Shown: positions 10,001 to 21,068 of the stretch, piece by piece
Layout of the letters: the number at the start of each line of letters is the position of its first letter
How positions within the stretch are numbered: the first letter of the stretch is position 1
Assembly (NCBI GenBank): GCA_965153355.1
Contig: OZ231126.1
Span: 26,970,001-27,034,000, forward strand
Source of the DNA: Flaccisagitta enflata
Lineage: Eukaryota > Chaetognatha > Sagittoidea > Aphragmophora
DNA length: 64,000 nt
Direction of reading: 5' to 3'
The notes under the pieces: model-generated
Told to the model about the DNA's origin: nothing
Database searches by the model: none
What the model saw: the letters and a program-made list of their open reading frames with translations, nothing else
Made by a program: the position numbers and the translations under genes

Positions 10001-12174
10001 CGTTTTGTCCATAGACTGTTCTCTTTGAACATCTTTTTGTCTTCCTCCCACTTCTCAGGCGTGCACGTTGGTCGTGATGAGGATGAGACCGGAGCCGGAG
10101 ATCAGGGACTCATGTTCGGCTACGCCACGGACGAGACCGAGGAAGCCATGCCCCTCACCGTCGTCCTCGCTCACAAACTCAACCAGAGAATGTCCGAACT
10201 CAGACGCAACGGAACCTGCAAGTGGCTCAGACCAGATTCCAAGACTCAGGTGAGTTGGATATCTCAATGATAGGTTGATTAGGTTTTGAAAGATTAGATG
10301 ACTGGGAGTGAAGGATTGATTGGTTGGATATGAATGAATGGCTCATTGGGGAACTGAAGATATGCTGATAAGCGACGAGGTCCTTGTTGATTTTGATTGA
10401 TTGACTTGGTTAGACTGGCTTTGATTGATTGACTTGGTTGGATTGATTAACTGGCTTTGATTGATTGACTTGGTTTCTGGTTAGATTGATTGTGTTTGAT
10501 CGTTTTACTGGGTTTTGTTTGACTAATAGGGTTTGTTTTGGGGACTGTTTGATTGGCTGACTGGTTTGGATTGACTTAGTATGACTGATTGACTTGGTAT
10601 GATTGATTGATTGACTGACTTAGTTTGATTGACTGACCGAGTTTGATTGAATGATTGACTGGATTTGAATGAAAGTTTGACTAGATCTGCATGGACTAAC
10701 CAATTACTTATTTGTCAACCCATCTCGTAAAACTTCGTCTTGCCTTTCCTTGCCACTCCAGGTCACCTGCGAATACTCTTTCAAGGATGGTGCTTGCATC
10801 CCAAAGCGCGTGCACACCGTCGTCATCTCCGTTCAACACGACGAACACATCCAATTGGAGAACATGAGAGAGATCTTGATGAGCAGCGTGATTGTCCCCG
10901 TCATCCCCGCCAAGTACTTGGATGAGAACACCATCTACCACTTGCAGGTAAATGAACTGGCAAAAAATGTGTTTTTCTCCCCTGAATGCTTATTTTCTGT
11001 CTGATACGATGATTCCTTAGGGACAAGGTTGCTATAAGTCTATCTTGTTACGTTGTTTGCAACCTTGCCAGTTTGCCGGTTTGCCAACTTGTCTATCATT
11101 TTTGTGCCACTCTGTTTGCCATGGCACTCGGTCTGCCGTGCCACATGGCCATATGGCCTCTTTGTTTGCATCTCTACCATCCCGATGTTTGTTTTCCTGA
11201 GATTCTCCCAAAGTTCTTGACATTTTTTATTCACTTTTCAATTCAGCCTTCCGGCAAATTCATCATCGGCGGTCCCATGGGAGACGCCGGTTTGACAGGC
11301 CGCAAGATCATCGTCGACACTTACGGAGGATGGGGCGCCCACGGTGGCGGCGCTTTCTCCGGCAAGGACTTCACCAAAGTGGATCGTTCCGCCGCCTACG
11401 CCGCCCGCTGGGTCGCCAAATCCCTCGTCAAGGCCGGACTCTGCAGACGCGTCTTGGTTCAAATCGCCTACGCTATCGGTATCGCCGAGCCACTCTCCAT
11501 CACCGTCTTCAGGTTGGTTTTGCAACTCGCGTAGTTGTGTCTTGCCTATGTTGTAAGCATTCTGATGGTTGGTGCGATGCTGGTTTTTGTCCGGAATTCT
11601 GAACAAAATGATCGATTCCAGATGATCGAATCTTGCGTCTGGTTTTACTTTTTCTGTTTCTTCTCTCGTTTCCTGCATTTTAACTTTTGTTTCTAAATTC
11701 GTTTTCATCTGAGCACTTCTTGCTCTTGACTCCTCTGGCTCAACTTCCAGTTTGCTTACTTCCGCCGTTTGTTCCTGTCTCTACCTTTGCTTTTCCTTCC
11801 TCTGCTTCTTTGCTACTTCTGCATCTCTGCTTTCTCTGCTTCCTCTGCTCCTTTGCATTCTGTGCTATTTCGCTTCTCATGCAACTTTGCTTCCTCTCGC
11901 TTTTCTTTTGACTTCGCTTCTGCGCCATTTTATTCATCTTAGCATCGATGCCAGTTAACAATCGCATTTTTCCTCTCCCTTTTGCAGCTACGGTACGTCG
12001 ACAAAGAGCGAGCAAGAGCTTCTGGATATTGTCAAGAAGAACTTCGACCTCCGCCCAGGCAGAATCGTCAAGGACCTCCAATTGAAGAACCCCATCTACC
12101 AGAAGACCTCCGCTTACGGTCATTTCGGTCGCGACGGCTTCACGTGGGAAAACGCCAAGAAGCTCGCGTTTTAA
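6752..12174 (+). CDS. MAT2A: S-adenosylmethionine synthetase, complete seven-exon gene
   Basis: Methionine adenosyltransferase makes SAM from methionine and ATP in the cytosol, working as a dimer or tetramer. Seven exons (82, 92, 184, 191, 186, 266 and 187 nt) join to exactly 395 codons plus stop, the length of vertebrate MAT1A/MAT2A. Every junction has GT/AG ends, with intron phases 1,0,1,0,0,2. Motifs: [14 protein letters not shown] (residues 23-36, substrate His29 and metal Asp31), [15 protein letters not shown] (131-145), [15 protein letters not shown] (272-286) with K285 and K289, and the C-terminal AYGHFGR. No key residue is missing. Start chosen at AAAATGGCAGAT because the exon-1 frame leads directly into [11 protein letters not shown]. 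The symbol marks the animal MAT1A/2A family; which paralogue is closer cannot be told. Confidence 0.97.
6963..7011. repeat. (CT)n microsatellite in MAT intron 1
   Basis: About 24 CT units running into a 150 bp pyrimidine-rich stretch that leads to the exon 2 acceptor. Confidence 0.95.
7168..7259 (+). CDS. MAT2A: MAT exon 2 (residues 28-58)
   Basis: Acceptor ttcacag, donor AACG|gtcagt, phase 0 out. Carries [18 protein letters not shown]. Confidence 0.95.
7260..8574 (+). other. MAT intron 2
   Basis: 1.3 kb, mostly unique AT-rich sequence, with one dispersed module at 8126-8277 bracketed by 36-bp direct repeats. Confidence 0.7.
8126..8277 (-). repeat. Dispersed module bracketed by direct repeats
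   Basis: Starts AAGGCCGGATACACGGCC (GGCCG/CGGCC hairpin), then GCGGACGGGTGGGCAGGGGC and GACGGACGGACAAAG. The same sequence, TTAAAATGGCTGATCC then TTCTTTGAATCTWTGTTTCAA, lies at 8090-8125 and 8278-8314, differing by one base. Confidence 0.75.
8575..8758 (+). CDS. MAT2A: MAT exon 3 (residues 59-119)
   Basis: Acceptor ctctcag, donor TCAAG|gtgaga, phase 1 out. Encodes [15 protein letters not shown] through QQSPDIAQ. Confidence 0.95.
8820..9190. repeat. TCATCx-rich simple sequence in MAT intron 3
   Basis: Degenerate CAT/CTC-rich low-complexity DNA; frames across it are artefacts of composition. Confidence 0.8.
9225..9800 (+). repeat. G-rich 20-bp minisatellite in MAT intron 3
   Basis: Roughly 28 degenerate copies of a unit close to GGGGGTAGTCAACACTTGCA, with phase slips and GTTGAC variants. 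Each unit has a run of 4-6 G on the transcribed-sense strand, so the pre-mRNA carries many G-tracts about 15 nt apart. Confidence 0.95.
10059..10249 (+). CDS. MAT2A: MAT exon 4 (residues 120-183)
   Basis: Acceptor cttctcag, donor ACTCAG|gtgagt, phase 0 out. Carries [18 protein letters not shown]. Confidence 0.96.
10290..10690. repeat. Degenerate TTGATTGACT repeat, MAT intron 4
   Basis: Loose tandem array built on GATTGATTGACTTGGTT with variable unit length; it fills most of intron 4. Confidence 0.8.
10762..10947 (+). CDS. MAT2A: MAT exon 5 (residues 184-245)
   Basis: Acceptor ccactccag, donor TTGCAG|gtaaat, phase 0 both ends. Encodes [19 protein letters not shown] through DENTIYHLQ. Confidence 0.95.
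11247..11512 (+). CDS. MAT2A: MAT exon 6 (residues 246-333)
   Basis: Acceptor attcag, donor TTCAG|gttggt, phase 2 out. Carries [20 protein letters not shown] and GGGAFSGKD. Confidence 0.96.
11988..12174 (+). CDS. MAT2A: MAT exon 7 (residues 334-395)
   Basis: Acceptor ttttgcag; encodes [13 protein letters not shown] through WENAKKLAF and stop TAA. Confidence 0.96.
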
Positions 12175-13740
12175 AGAGAACAAGAATGAGAAAGAGTCTA
12201 TTGTTAAGAAGAAAAAAAAGATCAGTTCTCTTTTTGTAGAAGTCCCGTCCATCGACCCGCTTAGTTGACAAGTTTTCTTCATTTTTTTTCAAACTCAAAG
12301 ATCTAGCTTCCATTAGTATTTACTTTGTATGGTGATAGGGGAAAGTTGCCTCTTCGATCTTTTTAGGGCATTTCTACGCGTATGTATACATATTGTATAT
12401 TCCTATGGTGTCTTTTAAGATCGTATGAAGTTGCATCTTTCCCAAAATCACTCTCCCGCCCCATCGCCCCTTTCACAACAGTTTTTCTTTTCTCTCTCTC
12501 TCTCTCTCTCCTCTTCCCCCACTCAACTCGTAGTATTATCATCATGTCGCATTTGTTTGCGTGTGGCGTGTGACATCTCTCTTTCTTTTTCGCGAAGTGG
12601 TGGAATGTGCTTTTATTTTATTTTTCCTCTTTCACCCACTCGGCGTTTGGCGAAGGAGAGATAATATCTAATTACAGGGAGAGTCGTCGTTGTCGGCCTT
12701 CGTCTTGTGCGTGTTCCTACTTGCTCGTGTGTGTGGACAGAGGATGAAGAGAGTTGGGGGAGATATGCACGCTCATTTCGCGTGCAGTTCGCCCTGTCTC
12801 TCTTATCTAGTCTTTCCATCACGTGCTTGTCGGGCGCGTCCGAACGAGACCTGTCGTCGCGAATTGGCTATTTGGCGGCTTTCGGGCCTATCTAGCCCAA
12901 TTCCGGCGGCATCGGAGGCGTTGGCTCACGCCATCGGTTCTCTTTGTTTGTTTACTGTTATTAGATATTCGTTCTCTGGAACCCCGATTCGAGTCTCTAT
13001 TTTTTAGAAACGGAGAAGCGAATCGGCGACGCAAAATATTAATGAATTCGTGTATACCGTTGTAGACCCGGAATTTTTCTTGCAGTTTGTGTATCCAATG
13101 CGTAGCGTGTTTTTAATTATTTTTTCCCTTCCAGATGTACACTTGTCCAATTTTTTTTCTTAGCAAAAAAGTATCATCGCGTTAGCGTTGTCTTTTAATT
13201 GGGATAAGAGGGCATTTATTTTCTTTTGTGGAGACTTTTGAATTTGCCCATCTTTCGCCGTCATGGTACGATGAAAAAAATGAAATTGTATCCGATGCGA
13301 AGATGGCGTGTTTACAACTTCGTAATCGCTCTTTAGGAATTAAATTAACCGCGCGTTAACACAATTGTATACATATTTAGGAAACTTATTATTTTATATA
13401 AAAAAAAACATTGTTTGGAATCGTGTGTGTGTATTATTTTTTTGATCCGTCATCGGAAAGTTGTCAACCGAATGGTTTTGTATGAAAATCATTCGATTTA
13501 TTACTAGTCAATGATGGGATGAAAAACGGGTAACAAGGAATGGCATTGTAACTTGTGTATGACTTGTTATGAATCACTCCATCTTCATAACTTGAATGAA
13601 ACAACATCGATGAATTTTGTGCACCTTCAATTCAAAATTATACTCAAATCCATTGATCACTTTCTTGATTTTTTGTGTAGTCCTGTGAAATCGTAAGACT
13701 GAAATGATGTTGGTGAAATATTCTAGATCTAGCATTCCTT
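12175..13740 (+). other. MAT 3' UTR and downstream region
   Basis: Pyrimidine-rich sequence after the stop codon, then a mixed-GC block (12690-13060). No canonical AATAAA lies close to the stop, so the 3' end cannot be placed. No further gene recognised. Confidence 0.4.
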
Positions 13741-13751
13741 GACATCGATCG

Positions 13752-14405
13752 GCGGACCTGCTAAAAAATCTCAGGATTATGTCAAAATTGGGGGATTTTA
13801 CCGTCCATCCCGTACTAGACCAATTTTGACCCAAGGAATCCAAATCTGCAGTCAGAAATGGTCTCAGGTCAATATTTCGATAGGCTACGGCTACATTTCT
13901 CAGGTCAAAATACTTTATAAGGTCAAATTTTCAAAATTGGAAATTTGTCAATCTGATTGCAGATTCAAAATCCTTGGAAAAAACTAATAACAGCAAGTAT
14001 CTTTCTTTTTTTGAAATTTTGATTTGGAACTTCGTCAAAATTAGCGTTAAACATCCAAAATAAAGTAAAATTGCTCTTTCATCTAAATTCGGCCTAATTT
14101 TGACGGATAATGGTAATTTTGACTATGTTCTAATCAAAATTTTGAAAAAAGAAAGACACTTTCTTCACACAGTTTTTTGCAAGGATTCTGAATCTGCAAT
14201 CAGATTGACAAATTTCCAATTTTGAAAATTTGACCTTATATGGTATTTTGACCTGAGAAATGTAGCTGTAGTCTATCGAAATATTGACCTGAGACCATTT
14301 TTGACTGCATATTTGGATTCCTGGGGTCAAAACTGGTCTAGAATGGGATGGACGGTAAAATCCCACAATTTTGACATAATCCTGAGATTTTTTAGCGAAC
14401 CTGCA
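13752..14405. mobile_element. Foldback element, arms about 285 bp
   Basis: The left arm (13752-14040) and right arm (14115-14405) are inverted copies with a spacer of about 75 bp. Both arms, read inward, contain AAAAAATCTCAGGATTATGT, then GTCAATATTTCGATAG and ATTTGTCAATCTGATTG. No coding capacity; probably a non-autonomous foldback or MITE. Confidence 0.88.
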
Positions 14406-14492
14406 GATCAAACTGGGTTTCAAACGGATTGGTTTACGACTGACTGTTTGGCTCACTGTCTGTCTCACTCATTGTCTATCTGACCCAATTTT

Positions 14493-14743
14493 AGATGCGA
14501 CTGTCAGGAACGCATCTCTATAAGAGGGTCCGTCCGTCCGTCGGTCCGTTACGCCTGTGCAAAAACCGCATTTCTCGGCTGTTTTTGGCCGCGGTGAGAT
14601 CCTACACTGAAACAAATGATCAACCAACATGTTTTGAGTCTTTTCACCCGTCTGTTCGTCCATCTGTCTCTCCATACATAAGTCACATGATCTGTACACG
14701 CTGAGACACAGCCCGGACGCATCGTTGCCCAGTCGGGCTTGTT
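14493..14743 (+). repeat. Dispersed module, long copy
   Basis: CGCATCTCTATAAGAGGGTC, GTCCGTCCGTCGGTCCGTTA, a second CGTCTGTTCGTCCATCTG tract, and an end like CCAGTCGGGCTTGTT. Confidence 0.6.
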
Positions 14744-15554
14744 ACTGGCTTTCTGGCTGGTGTTTCTGACTGGAAAACTTGCTAGATTGATATCTAAATG
14801 ACTCTCGAACGTGACAGTTTCCATTACAAACTGATTAGCTTGTCTGTTGATTTGGGGGCCTGTATGACTTACTGACTGACTTTGGTCGCTCACTGACCGA
14901 CCATCTCTGTGATTATGAACGTTGTGATCTCCGGTCGTACTTCGGTTGTACTCTGTCTGACGAAATTCGAAGGGATGAATCGTTTGAAATGAACACGTGG
15001 GTTAGATGATCGTTTATCTCGTAATAGCAACGATCGCGTAGGTGCATTTACTCGTGGTTGCACTTTTGAGTTCTCTTTGCTCATAACAATTCCCCTCTCT
15101 CAACCTCATCGCGTGCATTTTACGAGGTATTACTTTCAGTTGCGCAAACGCAGCTTAGTACTCTGTCCGTTGTTGACAAGTCGGCGTTGGTCTTATTCTT
15201 TAGTCGCATACATGTGAAACGAAGTAGGCTGTGTAGCGTGTACCCGGTATGTAGTGTGTATCCTCGTCTATCCCACTCTTTAGACGCTTGCTAAACGACT
15301 AGATAAGATGGACGCAATGCTGTCTCACATAAGGATTGAGACAAGAATGATATAACTGTGCGGTTCTTTCATTTTTGCATAGGTAATGGGTGTACAGACC
15401 AGGAACGTTCATGTAGAAAATCTATCCTGGAGCGCTTTAAAAGAAAAAAATAAAGATTTTTGTCCCCGACGAACAGTTTTCGTCGGTGACTATGAAGTAG
15501 CAGTGATGTGTAGTCTGTGTCTGTCTGTCGTCTGTCGTCTGTCTGTTTAAAACC
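14744..15554. other. Intergenic, nothing recognised
   Basis: No supported gene or repeat; a short TCTGTCGTCTGTCGTCTGTC run occurs near 15520. Confidence 0.4.
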
Positions 15555-16005
15555 TTCTCATATTTTTGGAACCAGACTTCAGAATTTTATGAAACTTTGC
15601 TGGTGTTGTTTATAGGTCAATAGGAGCTTGTGTACCAATTTTCAGAAAAATTCACTAACTTTTACTACCCTTTGCCTATTATTTTTGTAGTAATATTTAG
15701 CTGGGACTTATGTGGTTTATATAGGTAGAGGGTAGTAAAAGTTAATGAATTTTTTTTGAATTTGGTATACAAGTAGAGGGTACTAAATAAATAACCCCTG
15801 CAAAATTCGAATTAAATCTGAAGTCTGGTTTATGAGATATTAGCTTATTTATGTAGTAATATATTACTATGACTTAGACAGTTTACATAGGCAAAGGGTA
15901 GCAAAGTTATGTGAATTCTTTTTTAATTTGGTATACAAGTAAAAGATATTAATTGAACTGCCCCTGCATAATTTAAATTAAATCTGAAAGTCTGGTTTAT
16001 AAGAT
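15555..16005. repeat. Inverted plus direct repeat block
   Basis: ACTTTTACTACCCTTTGCCTAT (15658-15679) is the inverse of ATAGGTAGAGGGTAGTAAAAGT (15721-15742). A diverged direct copy follows (15880-16000) with GTATACAAGTA and AAGTCTGGTTTATRAGATA. It resembles a rearranged foldback element. Confidence 0.65.
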
Positions 16006-16126
16006 ACAAGCATTAATGTATATATAACACGCTGCTCATAATTTGACTTTGGTTATTAATTATTTCATCAAACCTCAATTTATTGCTATTCTGATTTTCA
16101 GGTTGCCAACGTGGATTTGTGATTCA

Positions 16127-16730
16127 TCTTCAACTACTGTCATCATCTTCAACATCATCATCATTCCTTTCAACACTGTCATCATTCTTCAACTACTGTC
16201 ATCTTCAACTACTGTCATCTTCAACTACTGTCATCATCTTCAACTACTGTCAATATCTTCAACTACTTCATCATCTTCAACTACTGTCATCATCTTCAAC
16301 TACTGTCATCATCTTCAACTACTATCATCATCTTCAACTACTGTCATCATCTTCAACTACTGTCATCATCTTCAACTACTGTCATCATCTTCAACTACTG
16401 TCATCATCTTCAACTACTGTCATCATCTTCAACTACTGTCATCATCTTCAACCACTGTCATCATCTTTGAACACTGTCATCATCTTCAACTACTGTCATC
16501 ATCTTCAACTACTGTCATCATCTTCAACTACTGTCATCATCTTCCAACTACTGTCATCATCTTCAACTACTGTCATCATCTTCACACTACCGTCAATTTC
16601 AACTACTGTCACCATCTTCAACTACTGTCATCATCTTCAACTACTGTCACACCTCTTAACTACTGTCATCATCCTCAACTACTGTCATCATCTTAACTAT
16701 TAAAAAATCCCCAACTACTGTCATCTCCTC
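16127..16730. repeat. 19-bp minisatellite
   Basis: About 30 copies of CATCATCTTCAACTACTGT, nearly uniform in the middle and decaying at the right end. Because 19 is not a multiple of three, all three frames stay open and give false proteins. Confidence 0.97.
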
Positions 16731-17275
16731 ACTAAATTTTCATTGAAGAAATTTTTTGAAAAATTTTTTTGAAAATTTTAAGAAAAATTTTTTTGAAAAT
16801 TATTTTAAAATTTTTTAATTTTTTTAACAAATTTTGAAATTTTTGAAATTTTTTGAAATTTTTTTGAAATTTTGAATTAAATTTTTCTGTCATTATCATT
16901 CACTGTTGTCATCATCATCATCATCCACTACACAATGTAACTTCCATGGCCAAGGCGGATTTTTCTCTTACTGTTACTCTTTTATTACTTTACTGTTATT
17001 CCAGTAAAAAACCTACAATTTATTTGCTTACTTTCAGTAATTTACTTTCTTACTCTGTTACTCTTTTGCTTTTTTACTCTCTTACTTTCATACTTTTTAC
17101 CTCCTCCATAATAGGCTTCCTTGCTTTCTTACTTTCTTACTCTTTTACTTTCATTTGGGTAAATTACTTTATTTTTTACGTTACTTTACCTAATCATCGG
17201 TAAAAGTTGCTATGCCAATGGTAAGTTACCAAGTTCTTACTTTTTAACCTCGGTAAATATGCCACTTTTCAGTAA

Positions 17276-17465
17276 ATGAAAAATTCCTCTCCTCCAAATT
17301 TCCTCTTCCTCTCCAAAGTTCCTCTCTTCAGAATTCCTTCTCTCCAGAATTCCTTCTCTCCAAAATTCCTCTCCTCCAAAATTCCTCTTCTTCAAAATTC
17401 CCCAGTAAATAAAAAATTCCTCTCCTCCAAAATTCCTCTCCTACAAAATTCCTCTCCTCCAAAAT
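17276..17465. repeat. CTCCAAAATTCCT simple repeat
   Basis: Degenerate tandem copies of TCTCCTCCAAAATTCC, about 15-17 bp per unit. Confidence 0.75.
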
Positions 17466-17658
17466 ACTTAGATGGAAGTGAAGAGGAAAATTCCCCCCTG
17501 GCCACAATTATACTACAAAGTTACAATGTGCACTATTGTTATCATTATTAAGTTTTTTCATCATTAAAACAATATTGAATATTGTATATTTTTTTTCTTT
17601 TTTTTTTTTAAATTGCTGTCTTGTCGTGTATCTCATCGAGTTGCGTTTACGCAACGAG

Positions 17659-17710
17659 AAAGCTTCAAAAATTACAGTCCCCAGTCGGGGACTGTAATTT
17701 TGAAGCTTTT
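17659..17710. repeat. Near-perfect hairpin, 24-bp stem
   Basis: AAAGCTTCAAAAATTACAGT then CCCC, a 4-nt AGTC loop, and its inverse with one T fewer. It sits at the left border of the inverted-repeat element that follows. Confidence 0.9.
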
Positions 17711-18118
17711 TAGCTTAATTTTACATAAGACTATTTTTCAGGTCGGTTTGACCTACTGTTTGATAGCTTAATATTAATCCTAATAGTACACCCTTTCATT
17801 TGATAGGTCGCGCTATATGGTTTTCATAAGAACATAAATTTTCATGTTTAAAGCCACCGTTATAAAAATACAACGGTAGCCTAGAATACCAATAAAGGCG
17901 GCTAATCGCTGTAGGAAAAAAGTCGTAAATGCTGGGAGAACAGGAGAGAGAGAGGGAGAGGGAGAGGGAGAAAGAGAATGAGAGAGAGAGAATGAGAGAG
18001 AGAATGAGAGAGAGAGGGAGAGAGAGAATGAGAGAGAGGGAGAGGGAGAGAGAGAATGAGAGACAAGAGAGAGAGACGAGAGAGATAGAGGGAAAGACAG
18101 AAAGACAGACAGAGAAAA

Positions 18119-18209
<91 letters not shown>

Positions 18210-18750
18210 AACATACATAGACAGACAGAGTATGAGCAAGCATGGTAAAATGCAAGTGATTTGAATGCTAGTGTCATTTTGACTCTTTTTTCATGTTACA
18301 TAGGGCCCAAAATTAGGATCAATAAAGAATATTGATCTTCGGGAAAAAAAGGAAAAATGCGAAAAAATAAAAAAAGATTTAAAAAATCATAGCTCCAAAA
18401 CTATCGATCGTACAGAATTCTGCTTGGTGTTATCTGAAAGAGGAGAATTACCTCTTTCTTAGCTATTAATTTCATACGTAATGGCGTTTGGGCTGAAAAG
18501 CAGATCAATTTTTTCAAACTCCCCACAAAAAAGGGAAAATCCAATTCCGCCGTAGGTCTCAAAAAGCCAAAGGTATTCTTTGACTTTTTTCCAAATGATA
18601 ATTTCATTTCTTACAAAAACTATATAGTGCGACCTATCAAATGAATTGAAATTTTATCAGGATTAATATTATGCTATCATACTATCATAAAATAGGTCAA
18701 ACTAACCTGAAAATTTGTCTATGGAAAATGGAGTAAAAACTTGAATTTTT
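17700..18750. mobile_element. Inverted-repeat element enclosing a (GA)n tract
   Basis: Imperfect terminal inverted repeats of about 100 bp. The left arm reads CAGGTCGGTTTGACCTA and CATTTGATAGGTCGC; the right arm is its inverse around 18600-18720 (GCGACCTATCAAATG, TAGGTCAAACTAACCTG). Related fragments occur at 35385-35560 and, for the interior, 50930-51060. No coding capacity. Confidence 0.75.
17945..18206. repeat. (GA)n microsatellite
   Basis: 260 bp of GAGAGA with scattered A and T interruptions at the left and a pure run at the right. Confidence 0.95.
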
Positions 18751-18885
18751 TTTTTTTTTCAAAAAGCGCTCCAGGAAAGATTTTCTACTGGGTTCTTGAC
18801 CGATGCAAAAGTGCAAAAAACCATATAGTTATGTCATTCTTGTGTCAAAACTTAGGTGGGACAGCAGTGGATGGCAACGCTTTTT

Positions 18886-18980
18886 GGGCAGCGGCCCTCA
18901 GAGTGCTCAATGACCTATGCTCTGATGCAGAGGAAATTTTCTTTTAGTCATTTCTTGAAAAAAAATTAGTATTGGGCAGC
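18886..18980. repeat. GGCAGCGGCCC / GACCTATGC module
   Basis: GGGCAGCGGCCCT followed by CAATGACCTATGCTC, then a second GGGCAGCGGCCCTGAAGGGG. Same short module as at 28345, 28495, 28905 and 29285. Confidence 0.65.
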
Positions 18981-19139
18981 GGCCCTGAAGGGGATTAAGT
19001 CCTGTAGAACACGGGGGGAATCTGTCTGTCCCTACCTTGGTCCCCCCTGCCTCATGCTTAAGGCTTTGTCTCCTTTTAGGTCTATTCTGACTCAAATTCT
19101 GCCAAATAGCCCAGAATCTAGGTATCGGAGGCCACAATA

Positions 19140-19300
19140 TAGATTTAAGGGGCCAAAATAATAGAACCCAGGTTTTCTGGCTAGATTTGGGCTATTTTGC
19201 TATGATTTGGGTCATTATGCCCGGATTGAGCCATTTTGCTTAGATTTGGGCCATATTGCTTTGATTTGGGCTATTTGGCAGAATTTTGGTCCGAGTAGGC
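19140..19300. repeat. Degenerate GATTTGGGCYATTTTGC tandem repeat
   Basis: About seven imperfect units of 20-23 bp. Confidence 0.7.
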
Positions 19301-19670
19301 CACAAAGGAGATGCAGCTCTGAGGATGGGGTGGGGGGGGGGGATTAATGGATGGACGTAAGGATGGACAGTTTCCCCCTGTTCTACAGGACTTTGTCTCC
19401 TATGAGGTTGTTGCTCTGCTCCTTCTCTACTTAAATAACACACTATTCAAGCAGGGCACGGGTACCGCTGACCACTTACTGCCTTTGGGCTGCTTATTTG
19501 TTTCAGTTCCAAAATCCTGTTCCTAGCCTTGAGGGCCCCAAGTTCAGTTGATTTTTTGTAGTTGACTCTTCCACCGGAAATACATTAGAGATAAGGTTCT
19601 TACTTTTCGTTCTAAACTTTAGGAAGGTCAAATAAAGTTATAGCAGATGAGGTTTAAATATGTCATAAGG

Positions 19671-19965
19671 TACAGTAGATCTCGTCTAGACTTGAGATAA
19701 CGGGGGCAAGCATTGTAGAAAAACAAATAAAGCCAGAGGACTGATATTCGAAGTATAGACCCATAAAAGGAGGCTTTATTGTCTATGATAGCTGGTTGCT
19801 ATGGAAACACATTTCTATGTATTTTCGCTAAAATATCAATATTTTGAGAAATGTTTTGAGGGAAAATTATTTAAAATCAAATTTGGTACTACTTTCCTAC
19901 AGTATGTTCTATAAGAATGTCGTCAGTTTAGCGGCTGCTAGGGGTTGTCACACATGGATACGCTC
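19671..19965. mobile_element. Foldback MITE family, partial copy 1
   Basis: Left half only: CAGTAGATCTCGTCTAGACT, GATAACGGGGGCAAGCATTG, AGCTGGTTGCTATGGAAACA. It is cut short by the foldback that follows. The full copy lies at 37529-38076. Confidence 0.8.
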
Positions 19966-19977
19966 CCTTGCAATGGC

Positions 19978-20266
19978 CACCCCCCCCTACAGCCGCAACT
20001 GCCGAATAAAGAAAGGCACATAAGATAGAGAATGGAAGCTTACATCAATACAATTAGCCTCATCAGAGCGATTTCGGAATTTTTTGAATAACATTTTTTG
20101 AATAATATTAAAAATGCAATTTTTTACTGTTTTTTTTGCTATAATTCTTTACTGGGAGTGAAATTCCAAAATCGCTCTGATGAGGCTAATTGTAATGATA
20201 TAAACTTCCATCCCGCACCTTATATAGCTTTCTTCATTTGGCGGTTAAGGCTGTAGGGCCAGGGGG
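19978..20266. mobile_element. Foldback element, arms about 100 bp
   Basis: CCCCCCCTACAGCCGCAACTG on the left and its inverse near 20240-20265. The inner parts of the arms read CAATTAGCCTCATCAGAGCG and the inverse. The AT-rich spacer is about 75 bp. Confidence 0.85.
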
Positions 20267-20960
20267 GGGGGGTGCTACAGTTTTTGGGGGGTTAACTTAT
20301 TGTATTTCACTTTCGTCTGTATTGGCAGTCCATCTGGCCTTGTCTGACCCTCGCACCAATGATTTTGCCATCTATCCGGTTTAGTTGCAGATGAAGGGAA
20401 ACTAGGCTCATCGATCAGTGTAAAATTGACAGCTCTAGTTGCTGTGATTAAGAGTTGATTTATTACAAGACGCGTGTCAAACTGGTACGATATGACGCCT
20501 GTAGACCATACATATCGCTAAACAAGACGTATTTCTCTGCACCCTTCTTGAGCTGCGTACTGTGTTTAGAGCGGAAAGGCCAAGTCGTCGAGAAGGAAAT
20601 TTCCCTGTCGAATAAATTTCGTTTTTTTCTAAAGTCGTACGGAAAGGGAGAAAAGAGCTGCAGCCGTTCTAGGCAAGACGACTTTGATCGTCTCTTCATG
20701 GATCCGAGAAGAAAATGATTGGTAATTTTATATTTGTCCGACAAGTTGATGCTGATTGAGGATTTTTTTCATGCCGAAAATTTTCTATTCATTTTTTTTA
20801 CACTAAAACGATGTAATAAGTCAGAAGAAATGTGCACACGAATAGGTCATGCATTCAACTCACACGAGGGCGTATATGTAGAATTTTTAGTCCCAGGTAC
20901 ACGTCTATGAGTCTGTCAAGCCCTTCGCAGAGTTCCTTTGATAATATTTTAGATCATTTT
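20267..20960. other. Unassigned region with one weak frame
   Basis: A plus-strand frame (20455-20718, 87 codons, ending DDFDRLFMDPRRK) has somewhat coding-like composition, but there is no recognisable domain or clear splice site, so I do not call it a gene. Confidence 0.3.
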
Positions 20961-21068
20961 CATTCAAGAAACATTTTGTGCACTGCTCCTGCCTGACCAT
21001 CCGCGGCTGTTTTCCAGCCGGGTTTGTCTTTTACAGAAAGCCACTTAGATCCTTCATCTGTGTTCAGG

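Noticed and set aside
16043-16703. Long plus-strand frames of 194-217 codons
   Set aside because: Product of the 19-bp CATCATCTTCAACTACTGT minisatellite, open in all frames.
17796-18277. Ser-Leu and Arg-Glu repeat proteins here and at every (CT)n/(GA)n array
   Set aside because: Dinucleotide repeats have no stops; these are not genes. The same applies to Val-Cys and Thr-His frames on (GT)n/(CA)n.
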